Source: Roseburia lenta
Lineage (GTDB): Bacteria > Bacillota > Clostridia > Lachnospirales > Lachnospiraceae
Length of the DNA stretch: 64,000 nt
Assembly (NCBI RefSeq): GCF_014287435.1
Contig: NZ_JACOPG010000005.1
Coordinates: 68,822 to 132,821 of the forward strand
Reading direction: 5' to 3'
Part shown: positions 55,641-63,226 of the stretch, piece by piece
Position numbering within the stretch: position 1 is the stretch's first letter
How the letters are laid out: each line of letters opens with the position of its first letter
Made by a program: the position numbers and the translations under genes
Notes under the pieces: model-generated
Seen by the model: only the letters and a program-made list of their open reading frames with translations
Told to the model about the DNA's origin: nothing
Database searches by the model: none

Positions 55641-55665
55641 TTGAGGTTCCAAAATGGAATCTTAA
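55641..55665 (+). repeat. ORF6N-associated palindrome, copy 4
   Basis: 25 bp, TTGAGGTTCCA, AAA, TGGAATCTTAA. The arms have changed together (GGTTCC with GGAATC) and pair with two G-T. In phase it reads L-R-F-Q-N-G-I-L. Confidence 0.75.
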
Positions 55666-55697
55666 GTTAGGAAAGTCGGAATTTAAGGAGGTCTTGT

Positions 55698-56102
55698 ATG
55701 AAGAAAATCGTATGTACAATGCTATGTATTATGCTTTTATTTGGTTTGAGTGCTTGTGGTGGAGATGTCAGTGAAGTAAAAACTCATAATGTTGAATCAG
55801 AGAACTATTCAGAAGAGGATATTAAAGCCGCTATTGACACAATAAAAAAGGAGTTTAAGAGTGACTGGAAAGGATGCACTCTCACAGAAATTTACTATGC
55901 CGGAGATGACTGCACGAAAGATCATAAAGATTGGGCAGACAGAAACAATGCAGATGAAGTCATTGTTTTATTATCTTCATTCGATGTTGATTCATCTGGT
56001 GGAAACGGTTCTTTGAATCCAAATAGTACATACAGTGATTGGAAGTGGATTTTAGTTAGAACAGATGGCGGAAAGTGGCAGCATGTTGACCATGGATATT
56101 AA
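55698..56102 (+). CDS. Small lipoprotein
   Basis: 134 aa. Lipoprotein signal with lipobox L-S-A-C (Cys20). The mature part has E-E-D-I-K-A-A-I-D-T-I-K-K-E-F and ends W-K-W-I-L-V-R-T-D-G-G-K-W, a pattern I associate with DUF4829-type (NTF2-like) lipoproteins of Firmicutes. Function unknown. AAGGAGG before the start. Confidence 0.75.
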   Translation: MKKIVCTMLCIMLLFGLSACGGDVSEVKTHNVESENYSEEDIKAAIDTIKKEFKSDWKGCTLTEIYYAGDDCTKDHKDWADRNNADEVIVLLSSFDVDSSGGNGSLNPNSTYSDWKWILVRTDGGKWQHVDHGY

Positions 56103-56400
56103 GTCAAATTCAAGTTGATATTTCACTTATTTTAGGAAATTTAATAACTGTTATATTTGATTATCAAATTCCTCACAAACCCTTGAAAATACTAAGTTTG
56201 TAGCAAGTGAACTTTCCCTTACTCTTTCCCTTGTATTATATTCTCTCATTGGTTTTCATGAACCTTAATATGGGAAAAATTAAGGGAAAGAAAAATTCGT
56301 ACATAGTATAACATATAACAATAACGACATGGTGAACTGAATGAAATGTTTTCGATATTTAACTCTGTAAATGATTATTAAAAAATGGAGATAAGATACA
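56103..56400. other. AT-rich gap with purine/pyrimidine-rich repeats
   Basis: No credible gene. It contains CTTTCCCTTACTCTTTCCCTT and a later GGGAAAAATTAAGGGAAAG that are partly complementary, so a loose stem is possible. I see no clear promoter. Confidence 0.3.
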
Positions 56401-56637
56401 ATGAGAACAATTTATGCAGAATACAACATAAACCACGATAGTATTGATGTTTACACAAGTGCCGGATATATGCTTCGCATTAATTGTTGGGAAGCTGAAA
56501 AAAATTTAAAAACCACATATGGATCAGAATGTGCGCTTACTTCATTGGCTGTGGATGAGCCTTTGGAATATGCAAGATTATATCTTGATGGCAATTTACA
56601 GATGTGGGTGGATGCAGAAGATTCACTTGAATTATAG
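56401..56637 (+). CDS. DUF6061-like small protein
   Basis: 78 aa. The pattern (a short beta-rich start, I-N-C-W-E-A-E ... T-S-L-A-V-D-E-P-L-E-Y-A-R-L-Y-L-D-G-N-L) resembles DUF6061 proteins that are common on mobile elements of gut Firmicutes. Function unknown. A weak GGAG ribosome site precedes the ATG. Confidence 0.6.
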   Translation: MRTIYAEYNINHDSIDVYTSAGYMLRINCWEAEKNLKTTYGSECALTSLAVDEPLEYARLYLDGNLQMWVDAEDSLEL

Positions 56638-56773
56638 GCAATTTAAACAAAAGTTTATATCTGATTTTCGATTATCCATATGAACACTTTACTTTCAAGC
56701 ATTTTGAGAAATATAGAAAAACGCTAATTTTACCACTAATAAATGAGCCTTGATATGACACTAAAAACAATAT

Positions 56774-56809
56774 GGGAGATAGCACAATATCTGTGTATCT
56801 CCCGTTTTT
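56774..56809 (+). terminator. Intrinsic terminator
   Basis: Stem GGGAGATA-(G)-CAC with GTG-TATCTCCC (56774-56785 with 56793-56803), then GTTTTT. It probably ends the 56401-56637 transcript. Confidence 0.75.
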
Positions 56810-57038
56810 CATTTTTGTAATATAATTACTTCACTCTAATTTTTATATTTTCTTATTTTTCAATAATCATAGGACTTATTTCTAAATCTGCCATAGACTG
56901 CTTTGTTTGGTATGGCTTTCGGGATATGATTACACACATCATAGTGTGGATAGTAATAGAGCATAAAACATGTAGAGTAAAGTTGCTACAACTCATATTG
57001 CCATATATAATAACTAATGACATCGAAAATTAAAGAAA
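56810..57038. other. AT-rich gap with a possible 34-codon minus-strand frame
   Basis: Part of a 464-bp stretch (56638-57101) without a clear gene. A minus-strand frame at 56860-56964 reads M-L-Y-Y-Y-P-H-Y-D-V-C-N-H-I-P-K ... Y-G-R-F-R-N-K-S-Y-D-Y; it looks coding-like but has no ribosome site, so it may be the fossil of a larger gene. Confidence 0.25.
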
Positions 57039-57067
57039 TTGATTAGAAATAGATTTTTGTTTGATAA
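57039..57067 (+). promoter_or_regulatory. Promoter of the two-component operon
   Basis: TTGATT (57039-57044), 17-bp spacer, TGATAA (57062-57067). Confidence 0.5.
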
Positions 57068-57101
57068 TCTTAAATCAGATATTCACAATGGAGGCATATT
57101 T

Positions 57102-57776
57102 ATGGCGCAGAGTATTTTAATTGTAGACGATGAAAAAGAAATTGTATCAATGCTGTATTGCTATTTCAGCAAACTTGGATATACGGTATATACTGCAACA
57201 GCAGGAAATGCTGCATTAAAAGAAGTAGAAAAAAAACCTGACATTATTTTGTTAGATGTCAATATGCCAGATATAGATGGATTTACTGTTTGCGAAAGGA
57301 TACGGGATTATGTTTCATGCCCTATAATTTTTTTAACAGCACGCATTGAAGATAGTGATAAAATAAAAGGATTTTCTATTGGCGCAGACGACTATGTAAT
57401 AAAACCATTTTCTGTTGATGAATTAGAAGCTCGCATTGCAGCACATCTTCGCAGAGAAAAAAGACACAATATATCTTCAAAGGTGCAATTTGATGAAGAT
57501 ATGGTTATAGATTATTCCTCACGTATTGTGTTTTATCATAATAAGGATATGGCTTTTACCAAAAAGGAATTTGATATAATATCTTTCCTTTCGCAAAACA
57601 AAGGAATTGTTTTTGACCGGGAAACTATTTATGAAAAAGTTTGGGGATTAGACGGCATTGGTGATAATACAGTTGTTACAGAACATATCAGACGTATTAG
57701 GGCAAAATTTTTATCTTTAGGCGATAGACCTTACATTGAAACTGTTTGGGGGTGCGGATATAGATGGAAAAATTAA
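57102..57776 (+). CDS. OmpR-family response regulator
   Basis: 224 aa. Receiver domain with acidic pocket D-D-E and phosphorylated Asp in I-L-L-D-V-N-M-P (about residue 51), Lys in Y-V-I-K-P-F; the C-terminal winged helix ends with V-W-G-C-G-Y-R-W. The frame is open from 57039 but GGAGG decides 57102. It overlaps the kinase gene by 13 bp. Very AT-rich compared with the chromosome genes, suggesting acquisition. Confidence 0.93.
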   Translation: MAQSILIVDDEKEIVSMLYCYFSKLGYTVYTATAGNAALKEVEKKPDIILLDVNMPDIDGFTVCERIRDYVSCPIIFLTARIEDSDKIKGFSIGADDYVIKPFSVDELEARIAAHLRREKRHNISSKVQFDEDMVIDYSSRIVFYHNKDMAFTKKEFDIISFLSQNKGIVFDRETIYEKVWGLDGIGDNTVVTEHIRRIRAKFLSLGDRPYIETVWGCGYRWKN

Positions 57777-59086
57777 AGAGAAGCAGATTGTTCAATCGGT
57801 TAAATAGCATGAGTATTAGAATGACCTTTGTTCTTTATGCTTTGTTTTCGTTGTTGATTGGAATAATTATTTGTATACTTTTAATTTCAATGGTTGACAG
57901 ATACAGAATAAATTTAAACTATAAGTATGAAAATCTGTCAACGAGGTATGATATACCGGAAAATGGCTCATTTACCGCCACTTATAGTAATGACCAAACA
58001 AAATACACAATATTTGACACGAAAGGAAACGAGATATGCAAGTTCAATGTTGATTATCAAAAAGAACGCCCAGTACACGAATATGTCTATCCGAACCATG
58101 TTTCATATATCGAAGTTTTACCTAATTTTACAAACCGGGATAGGCTTATTGACAGTGCTTTAGGTTCATTAAATATTGCAATTATTCCTATCGTATTATC
58201 TATTAGTATGATATGTTGTGTAACATTTTTTTATAAAAAAAAATTATCGAAACCTATTAAGCTATTAACTAATGCGTATCATAAAATTGAAGCAAATGAC
58301 TTAGATTTTACGTTATCATATCCATTAAATGATGAAATGGGGAAACTTTGTCATGCCTTTGAAAAAATGAAAGACTGTTTGTCGAAAAATAATGAAACTA
58401 TGTTTCGACAATTTGCTGAACAGCGCCGTCTAAATGCTGCTTTTTCGCATGACTTACGCACTCCTTTGACTTTACTAAAGGGTCATGCTACTATGCTGCT
58501 TTCCTTTATTCCCAAAGGCTTAGTATCACAACAAGAAATATTAGATGAAATATCAGTAATGTCAAAAAATATTTCACGTCTTGAAAAATATGTAAATGCT
58601 ATGACGAACTTATACAGGTTAGAGGATATTGATATTCCACGACAACAGATTACATTTCATTCACTTATTGATAATTTTAATAACACAGCAGAAGCACTTT
58701 GTTATGACAAACATTTTTCAATTACTACAAGCGGTAATAATATAACCTTGTTTATCAATTTAGATACAGTCATGCAGATTTATGAAAACTTACTCTCTAA
58801 TAGTATTAGATACGCAAAAAGTGATATTGCTATTAGCGTAGTAATAGAGAATGATAATTTAGTTATATCTGTTTCAGACGATGGTTGCGGGTTTAAAAAT
58901 ATTGATATTGAAAAGGCGACATTACCATTTTATAAATCATCGAAAGATATAGCTACTGAACATTTGGGGTTAGGGCTGAATATTAGTAAGATTTTAAGTG
59001 AAAGACATGGCGGAAATATCCAAATTGCTAATAATAAAGCAGGGGGAGCATGTGTTACAGTGAAAATAAATTGCAATGAAAGTTGA
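57764..59086 (+). CDS. Sensor histidine kinase
   Basis: 440 aa. Two spans (about 19-45 and 135-160) enclose a short extracellular loop; a HAMP domain, the dimerization His in F-S-H-D-L-R-T-P, the N box N-S-I-R-Y-A, and G boxes D-D-G-C-G-F and G-L-G-L-N follow. Full length and intact. Partner of the upstream regulator; the signal is unknown. Similar systems in Firmicutes respond to antibiotics or peptides. Confidence 0.92.
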   Translation: MEKLKRSRLFNRLNSMSIRMTFVLYALFSLLIGIIICILLISMVDRYRINLNYKYENLSTRYDIPENGSFTATYSNDQTKYTIFDTKGNEICKFNVDYQKERPVHEYVYPNHVSYIEVLPNFTNRDRLIDSALGSLNIAIIPIVLSISMICCVTFFYKKKLSKPIKLLTNAYHKIEANDLDFTLSYPLNDEMGKLCHAFEKMKDCLSKNNETMFRQFAEQRRLNAAFSHDLRTPLTLLKGHATMLLSFIPKGLVSQQEILDEISVMSKNISRLEKYVNAMTNLYRLEDIDIPRQQITFHSLIDNFNNTAEALCYDKHFSITTSGNNITLFINLDTVMQIYENLLSNSIRYAKSDIAISVVIENDNLVISVSDDGCGFKNIDIEKATLPFYKSSKDIATEHLGLGLNISKILSERHGGNIQIANNKAGGACVTVKINCNES

Positions 59087-59142
59087 TTGAAAATAGACAT
59101 TTTATTGCTATTATAAATTTAAAAGAAAGGAGATAAGGACAA

Positions 59143-59658
59143 ATGAAAAAAATAATATGTATGTTTCTAACCTTATTGTTATTGGTGTGTATTGTTGGGT
59201 GTAGTCAAGCAAAGGACAGTGATAATCATGTAGTACAAGATTATTCCGAAGAATATGAGGTTTCTCCTTATGGAAGTGAAGAAGCGCTTGACACTTTGGG
59301 CGATTTGAAGATTTCAATGAGTACAGAAAAGGATTTAGACTTAAAGCACCTTTCATTTCTAATAGAAAATACTTCTGATAAAGAATACCAATATTCACCA
59401 GATTATTTTGAAATAGAAGCTGAACAATCCGGCACTTGGTATCAACTTAAACAGCTTGATGACCCCTCAAAGAGCAATGAAAAGGATTGCTTTATTAAGC
59501 CTAACGAACGATTAACATTAGAAATTGATGTTAAAAGTTTTTATGGAGAATTGCCTGCTGGACACTATCGTTTGATTAAACAATTTGCGTTCTTTGAAAG
59601 TGAAAGAGATTGGGATTACGATACATATAATTTATCTTGCGAATTTACGATAAGGTAA
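59143..59658 (+). CDS. Lipoprotein with Ig-like domain
   Basis: 171 aa. Lipobox I-V-G-C with Cys20. The mature domain shows L-S-F-L-I-E-N-T-S-D-K-E-Y, E-x-E-Q-S-G-T-W-Y and L-P-A-G-H-Y-R-L-I-K, typical of the bacterial Ig-like domain Big_14 as I recall it. It follows the kinase gene after 56 bp with its own GAAAGGAG and is likely cotranscribed; it may be an accessory sensor or the output of the system. Confidence 0.75.
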   Translation: MKKIICMFLTLLLLVCIVGCSQAKDSDNHVVQDYSEEYEVSPYGSEEALDTLGDLKISMSTEKDLDLKHLSFLIENTSDKEYQYSPDYFEIEAEQSGTWYQLKQLDDPSKSNEKDCFIKPNERLTLEIDVKSFYGELPAGHYRLIKQFAFFESERDWDYDTYNLSCEFTIR

Positions 59659-59665
59659 AAATTCT

Positions 59666-59704
59666 CTACTTCATAAGCATGAAAAAAAACCGCTTATGAA
59701 GTAG
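59666..59704. repeat. Hairpin after the lipoprotein gene
   Basis: Perfect 13-bp arms CTACTTCATAAGC (59666-59678) and complement (59692-59704), 13-base loop of mostly A. It precedes a second, stronger terminator. Confidence 0.7.
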
Positions 59705-59723
59705 AAAGTTCTCATGCCATTTT

Positions 59724-59766
59724 AACGGCGGTTTTGAAATAACAATCAAAACCGCCGTTTTCTTTT
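59724..59766 (+). terminator. Terminator of the two-component operon
   Basis: 14-bp perfect stem AACGGCGGTTTTGA (59724-59737) with its complement (59746-59759), then TTCTTTT. The 377-bp gap (59659-60035) holds this, the hairpin before it and an insertion-sequence remnant. Confidence 0.85.
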
Positions 59767-59875
59767 GTAAAAATGAGAATACGGAGGGTGTGTTAAAGTC
59801 GCCCTTTTTCAAGGATACGGTGGTATCAAGGAGGTATTGCCATGTCCTTTTTTATGTACCATGTGGAGCATATTT

Positions 59876-59971
59876 ATGTCTAGGAAGAAATACAGTAAAG
59901 CATTCAAACTAAGGCTTTTAAAAAAGCATAATGAAACAGGCATATCCTACTAGAAATTGGAAAAGGATAAT
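59876..59971 (+). pseudogene. Remnant of an IS3-type transposase (OrfA start)
   Basis: ATG followed by S-R-K-K-Y-S-K-A-F-K-L-R-L-L-K-K-H-N-E-T-G-I-S-Y, a stop, then K-L-E-K-D-N. This is the helix-turn-helix start of an IS3/IS150-type OrfA, stopped by TAG at 59951 and lost after about 30 codons. No inverted repeats of an intact insertion sequence are visible. Confidence 0.65.
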
Positions 59972-60035
59972 ATAATAGCAGGGGACGATGTGTGTTTTTA
60001 TCCCCTGCTTTTATACGTTTTTTATCATATTTTGA

Positions 60036-61001
60036 TCAATATAGCTTGGTATTTAACTGATTTTTCAAATAACATCTAAGTCCAACATATACTCCTTGCG
60101 AAAGTACAAAAAGCAATAGAAGATTTACTGACAGTGTTTTTTTGATGGATTCTCCAAAATAAATGATGACAGCAGCACTTGTCAGTATCATCAGTAGAGT
60201 AATAAAATCCCAACAGTTTTTCTTATATAATTCTATAACCTTTATTTCTATCAGTATCACCAGTATCCCTGTTCCTGCTACGCATATTCCGACAACCAAT
60301 ATCAGCAATAACCAATATATGATTCCGGCTATAAACGCATTTGGAATTTTGGTACTAATCTGTGCCGCAGAATGTCCGGCAGCAATCGTCCATCCGATAA
60401 AAGTTTGTATGAATGACGCTGCATCATGGAAGAATGATTTACAATCGGAAAGGAACACATCTGACTGTACTGCCTGAAAAAGAGTGGTTGTCAGCGAATA
60501 CCATGCAAGAAGGAACAAGGTTGTTTGGAATATTACCGTTTTTGCTTTATACTGTCCTGCAAGTCGCTCTTTTTGTGTTTCGTATTTCGCTTTTTCATTC
60601 TGATAGGCTGTCCGGTCACAGGCTTCACATTTTTCATAGAGCACCGGCTTTTCTACCGGTATCTCTACGATTTTCTGATGTATCCGGGCATAATCCCGTT
60701 GTTGTGTTAAGCATCGTATTTTATCTTGACATTCCCCTATCGTGACGTTTGCGCTTCGCAGCTTCTCTTTCTCGATCTGCAATGCTCTGTCTGCCAGCTT
60801 CAAGTCGTTCTTTAATGCTTGAATATTCCCGGCTCTGTTCTCTTTGTTTAATTTCTCGTTCAAGGTCAGAGATTCGCTGAGCTGCGTCTTCAGTTCCACG
60901 ATAAGCTGGTCTTTCTGTTCCAGTTCTTCTTGTATCTCCTCGGTCAAGAGCAGAAGTTCTTCCAACTGTTCGGCGTTCTTTGATTCTCTGGATTCGTTCA
61001 T
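60036..61001 (-). CDS. Coiled-coil membrane protein of the mobilization module (DUF6040-like)
   Basis: 321 aa. A long coiled coil (about 1-110), a C-E-A-C motif near residue 130, then five hydrophobic spans. It resembles DUF6040 proteins, which sit next to relaxase genes in Clostridia elements. GGAAAGGA lies 9 bases before the start at 61001, so it is translated even though its first 281 bp overlap the relaxase gene in another frame. It may connect the relaxosome to the membrane; that is inference. Confidence 0.75.
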   Translation of the reverse strand: MNESRESKNAEQLEELLLLTEEIQEELEQKDQLIVELKTQLSESLTLNEKLNKENRAGNIQALKNDLKLADRALQIEKEKLRSANVTIGECQDKIRCLTQQRDYARIHQKIVEIPVEKPVLYEKCEACDRTAYQNEKAKYETQKERLAGQYKAKTVIFQTTLFLLAWYSLTTTLFQAVQSDVFLSDCKSFFHDAASFIQTFIGWTIAAGHSAAQISTKIPNAFIAGIIYWLLLILVVGICVAGTGILVILIEIKVIELYKKNCWDFITLLMILTSAAVIIYFGESIKKTLSVNLLLLFVLSQGVYVGLRCYLKNQLNTKLY

Positions 61002-62442
61002 CTATATCACGTCCTTTCCTTATTTGCTGTTCCAGTTCAGCAATTCGGTGTTCTGTTTCAGCAATAAACTGTTTTCGCTGTTCAGATTCTGTGCCAATTT
61101 CTGCCATTGCTGATTTTCGTTTTCCAAAAGTTCTATCTTCGTTTTCTGTTCTTCCATCTTGGAAAGCAGTTCCTCGGTATTTGGCAAAATGTTGAGCAGC
61201 TCGGATAACTCGCTGTTTAATTTTTGCAATTTCTGATTCTGTTCCTGCATAAGAGAGAGTTGGGTGTCCCGGTTCTGCATTTCCAGAATCATTTCTGTCA
61301 TTAAGGTCTGCTGTTCTTCGATTTGCCCAATCATGGACTCCATTAAGGGTATAATTTCCCGGCTTTCTTCTAATGTCATTTAATCGCTCCTTCCATAATG
61401 ATAATGCACCCGATACTTTTCCAAAGGTGTCCAGTATCTTTTGCAATAACGTGTTTTGTTGTTTTATGATTTGATTTTCCGCTACTTTCCACGAACCTTT
61501 TATTTCCTGCCCGACAAGAAACTTTTGTTCAATCTTTCTTGCGTCAGCACCTTCATGGATGGTAGGAATCTGGAGTTTTCCCTGTTTTTCATAAGAACGG
61601 TGATCGACCTGATTATGCAAAGAAAGATGTTCATTACACACCTTTGCCCACTCACTCCGCCATAGTTCACAATTTTTTGGATTGTTCCATCCAGTAGCAT
61701 CGGTCAGCACCCGTTTCCATTGCAGGCGGTTTCTTGCACCAATCTTCTGAATTCCGTTTTCGTCTAATACAGGGATACGGATTCCATGACGGTCAGGGTT
61801 TTTCTTATCCTGCCACCAGTTCGGATGGGATTCATCAATCACGATATTTCCGTTTTTATCTCTGACAAAATCCCAATCCTTGACTTCTTTCTTTCCCCAA
61901 GAATGATCCGGGTTAAAAGGACGCATAGTCAGAAGCAGATGGACATGGGGGTTGCCATCCCCTTTATCGTGGATACTCCAATCAGCGCACATTCCTCTAT
62001 CTACAAAAGTTTTTTGGATATAGTCAGTTGTATATTGAATTTGTTCCTGTCTGTTCCATTCTTTGGGAAGGGCAAATTCAAATGACCTGCCAAATTGGGC
62101 ATCCGCACTTTTTTCAATCTTCAATACCTCATTCCATAACCTCTGTTTCTGAAATGTGATTTTAAATTTTTCTAAAGCAGCTTCTTTATCTGCTGACTTT
62201 TTGTATCGGACAGATTTCTGAAAGCGTTTTATATTTTCCTCTGGTACTATCTGCCATTCAGGAGGTGCGTTTTCGCACATCATCAGACTGGTGTAGACCA
62301 CTTCTTTTTTAGAAGTGTAATAACTGATTCGCCCGGTTTCCTTATTTTTCATCACATCCCCATTGAGATATGCGGAAGCGGAGATAACAGATTTCCCTTT
62401 ACTACGTCCGACTATTTTGAGTGTATAATGAAAAATCGCCAT
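60721..62442 (-). CDS. MobA/MobL-family relaxase
   Basis: 573 aa. The N-terminal relaxase domain begins M-A-I-F-H-Y-T-L-K-I ... S-A-S-A-Y-L-N-G and has the metal motif H166-V-H168-L-L-L; the C-terminus is charged and helical (about 470-573). It would nick oriT and pilot the strand in transfer. GAAAGGAGG about 9 bases before the ATG fixes the start at 62442. The last 660 bases overlap two other genes in different frames. No obvious oriT-binding partner other than the DUF3847 protein is visible. Confidence 0.9.
   Translation of the reverse strand: MAIFHYTLKIVGRSKGKSVISASAYLNGDVMKNKETGRISYYTSKKEVVYTSLMMCENAPPEWQIVPEENIKRFQKSVRYKKSADKEAALEKFKITFQKQRLWNEVLKIEKSADAQFGRSFEFALPKEWNRQEQIQYTTDYIQKTFVDRGMCADWSIHDKGDGNPHVHLLLTMRPFNPDHSWGKKEVKDWDFVRDKNGNIVIDESHPNWWQDKKNPDRHGIRIPVLDENGIQKIGARNRLQWKRVLTDATGWNNPKNCELWRSEWAKVCNEHLSLHNQVDHRSYEKQGKLQIPTIHEGADARKIEQKFLVGQEIKGSWKVAENQIIKQQNTLLQKILDTFGKVSGALSLWKERLNDIRRKPGNYTLNGVHDWANRRTADLNDRNDSGNAEPGHPTLSYAGTESEIAKIKQRVIRAAQHFAKYRGTAFQDGRTENEDRTFGKRKSAMAEIGTESEQRKQFIAETEHRIAELEQQIRKGRDIDERIQRIKERRTVGRTSALDRGDTRRTGTERPAYRGTEDAAQRISDLEREIKQREQSREYSSIKERLEAGRQSIADREREAAKRKRHDRGMSR
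61020..61379 (-). CDS. Nested coiled-coil protein inside the relaxase gene
   Basis: 119 aa, nearly all coiled coil with heptads rich in Leu, Gln and Glu, no Cys-rich or membrane part. Its frame lies wholly inside the relaxase gene. GGAAGGAG is placed 6-7 bases before its ATG, strong evidence that it is translated. The layout recalls mbeB and mbeD nested in mbeA of ColE1, which help mobilization. It ends 18 bp before the start of the coiled-coil membrane protein gene. Confidence 0.7.
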   Translation of the reverse strand: MTLEESREIIPLMESMIGQIEEQQTLMTEMILEMQNRDTQLSLMQEQNQKLQKLNSELSELLNILPNTEELLSKMEEQKTKIELLENENQQWQKLAQNLNSENSLLLKQNTELLNWNSK

Positions 62443-62691
62443 GTCTGGAGGCCTCCTTTCTGCACATCCGGCATAGATTTCCGGCAACATTGCTTTCGGT
62501 TTTAGGAAAAGCAGCATTGCCGGAACGCCCTCTGCGTAAGAGTGCCCTGCGCATAGCAGCCTGCATGGAATGCGCCCCTCTGGCGAAGAGTGCCTCCTGC
62601 GGCATGAGCAGGTCTGGCTGAAAGCCCCGCCGACGGAACGAGCCCGGCAAGCGTGAGCGCAGACCGGTTGCCACTTGTGGCAAACTTATTG
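62443..62691. other. GC-rich region upstream of the relaxase gene
   Basis: No gene is supported. The stretch is much richer in GC than its surroundings and holds inverted repeats, for example TTGCCAC-TT-GTGGCAA at 62668-62683, just before the oriT core. It is probably part of the transfer origin region. An open frame across it on the minus strand is compositional, not coding. Confidence 0.5.
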
Positions 62692-62723
62692 GGACGACCT
62701 CTGGTTGTCCATAAGTGCGCCCT
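62692..62723 (+). other. Origin of transfer (oriT), IncQ-type nick region
   Basis: An inverted repeat GGACGACC-TCT-GGTTGTCC (62692-62710) is followed after one base by TAAGTGCGCCCT (62712-62723). This core is the known nick region of RSF1010/R1162-, pIP501- and pSC101-type origins, used by MobA/MobL-like relaxases, one of which is encoded 270 bp away. Confidence 0.82.
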
Positions 62724-62769
62724 TCATAAAAAAGCAATGAAGGGAATGAAAACCTCATCCCCTCCGCCA

Positions 62770-63084
62770 TTACACTTCCTCCATATCGGTATTTGTTTCT
62801 TTCTGCATTGCCTTTGAGAAAAATTTCCCGTTGGCTTCCTGCTTTTTCAGAAAACCAATCAGCTTTGGGATGTCTTCTTCCTCAATAGGCGAACCAAGAA
62901 CGGATTCCACCGCACCGCCAACCTGACAGAGCCTATGGGTTCGTTTTTTACTTTCTTCGGCTTTCTTTCGCTTCAGAAGTTCTTTCTTCTGTGCTGCATA
63001 TCTTTTCGCCTTTTCAAGGCTTTCCTGCTCTTTCTTTTCCATTTCAAGCATTCGTTCTTCATAACTTTTTGTTGATTTTGCCAT
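62770..63084 (-). CDS. DUF3847 family protein
   Basis: 104 aa. Lys/Glu-rich helical N-terminus (Y-E-E-R-M-L-E-M-E-K-K) and a C-terminal part with L-x-Q-V-G-G-A-V-E-S. DUF3847 proteins sit next to MobA/MobL relaxases in many Clostridia elements and may be relaxosome accessory (MobC-like) proteins, though this is not proven. It lies directly upstream of oriT. Confidence 0.75.
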   Translation of the reverse strand: MAKSTKSYEERMLEMEKKEQESLEKAKRYAAQKKELLKRKKAEESKKRTHRLCQVGGAVESVLGSPIEEEDIPKLIGFLKKQEANGKFFSKAMQKETNTDMEEV

Positions 63085-63123
63085 TATTACATTCTCCTTT
63101 CTCTTGCAAACATAAGTTCTTGG

Positions 63124-63226
63124 TTGCGTATCAGAAGAAGCACATGGTATAATCTTCTTGCGTGTAGGTATATCATGGCTTCGGTCTGATAGAACCTTTG
63201 GCGGTTTCTTTGGAAGCCGCCTTTTT
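63124..63226 (+). ncRNA. Candidate small RNA (promoter plus terminator)
   Basis: On the plus strand, opposite to the flanking genes: -35 TTGCGT (63124-63129), 18-bp spacer, extended -10 TGG-TATAAT (63148-63153), then about 65 nt and a hairpin GGCGGTTTC/GGAAGCCGCC (63199-63220) with TTTTT. The RNA would run into the 3' end of the excisionase-like gene. Confidence 0.4.

Noticed and set aside
60163..61195. Plus-strand open frames opposite the mobilization genes
   Set aside because: They lack ribosome sites and show no protein features; they are mirror images of the real minus-strand genes.
62402..62770. 122-codon open frame on the minus strand across the oriT region
   Set aside because: It has a skewed Arg/Leu/Ala composition from GC-rich DNA, no ribosome site, and covers the oriT inverted repeat and nick core.
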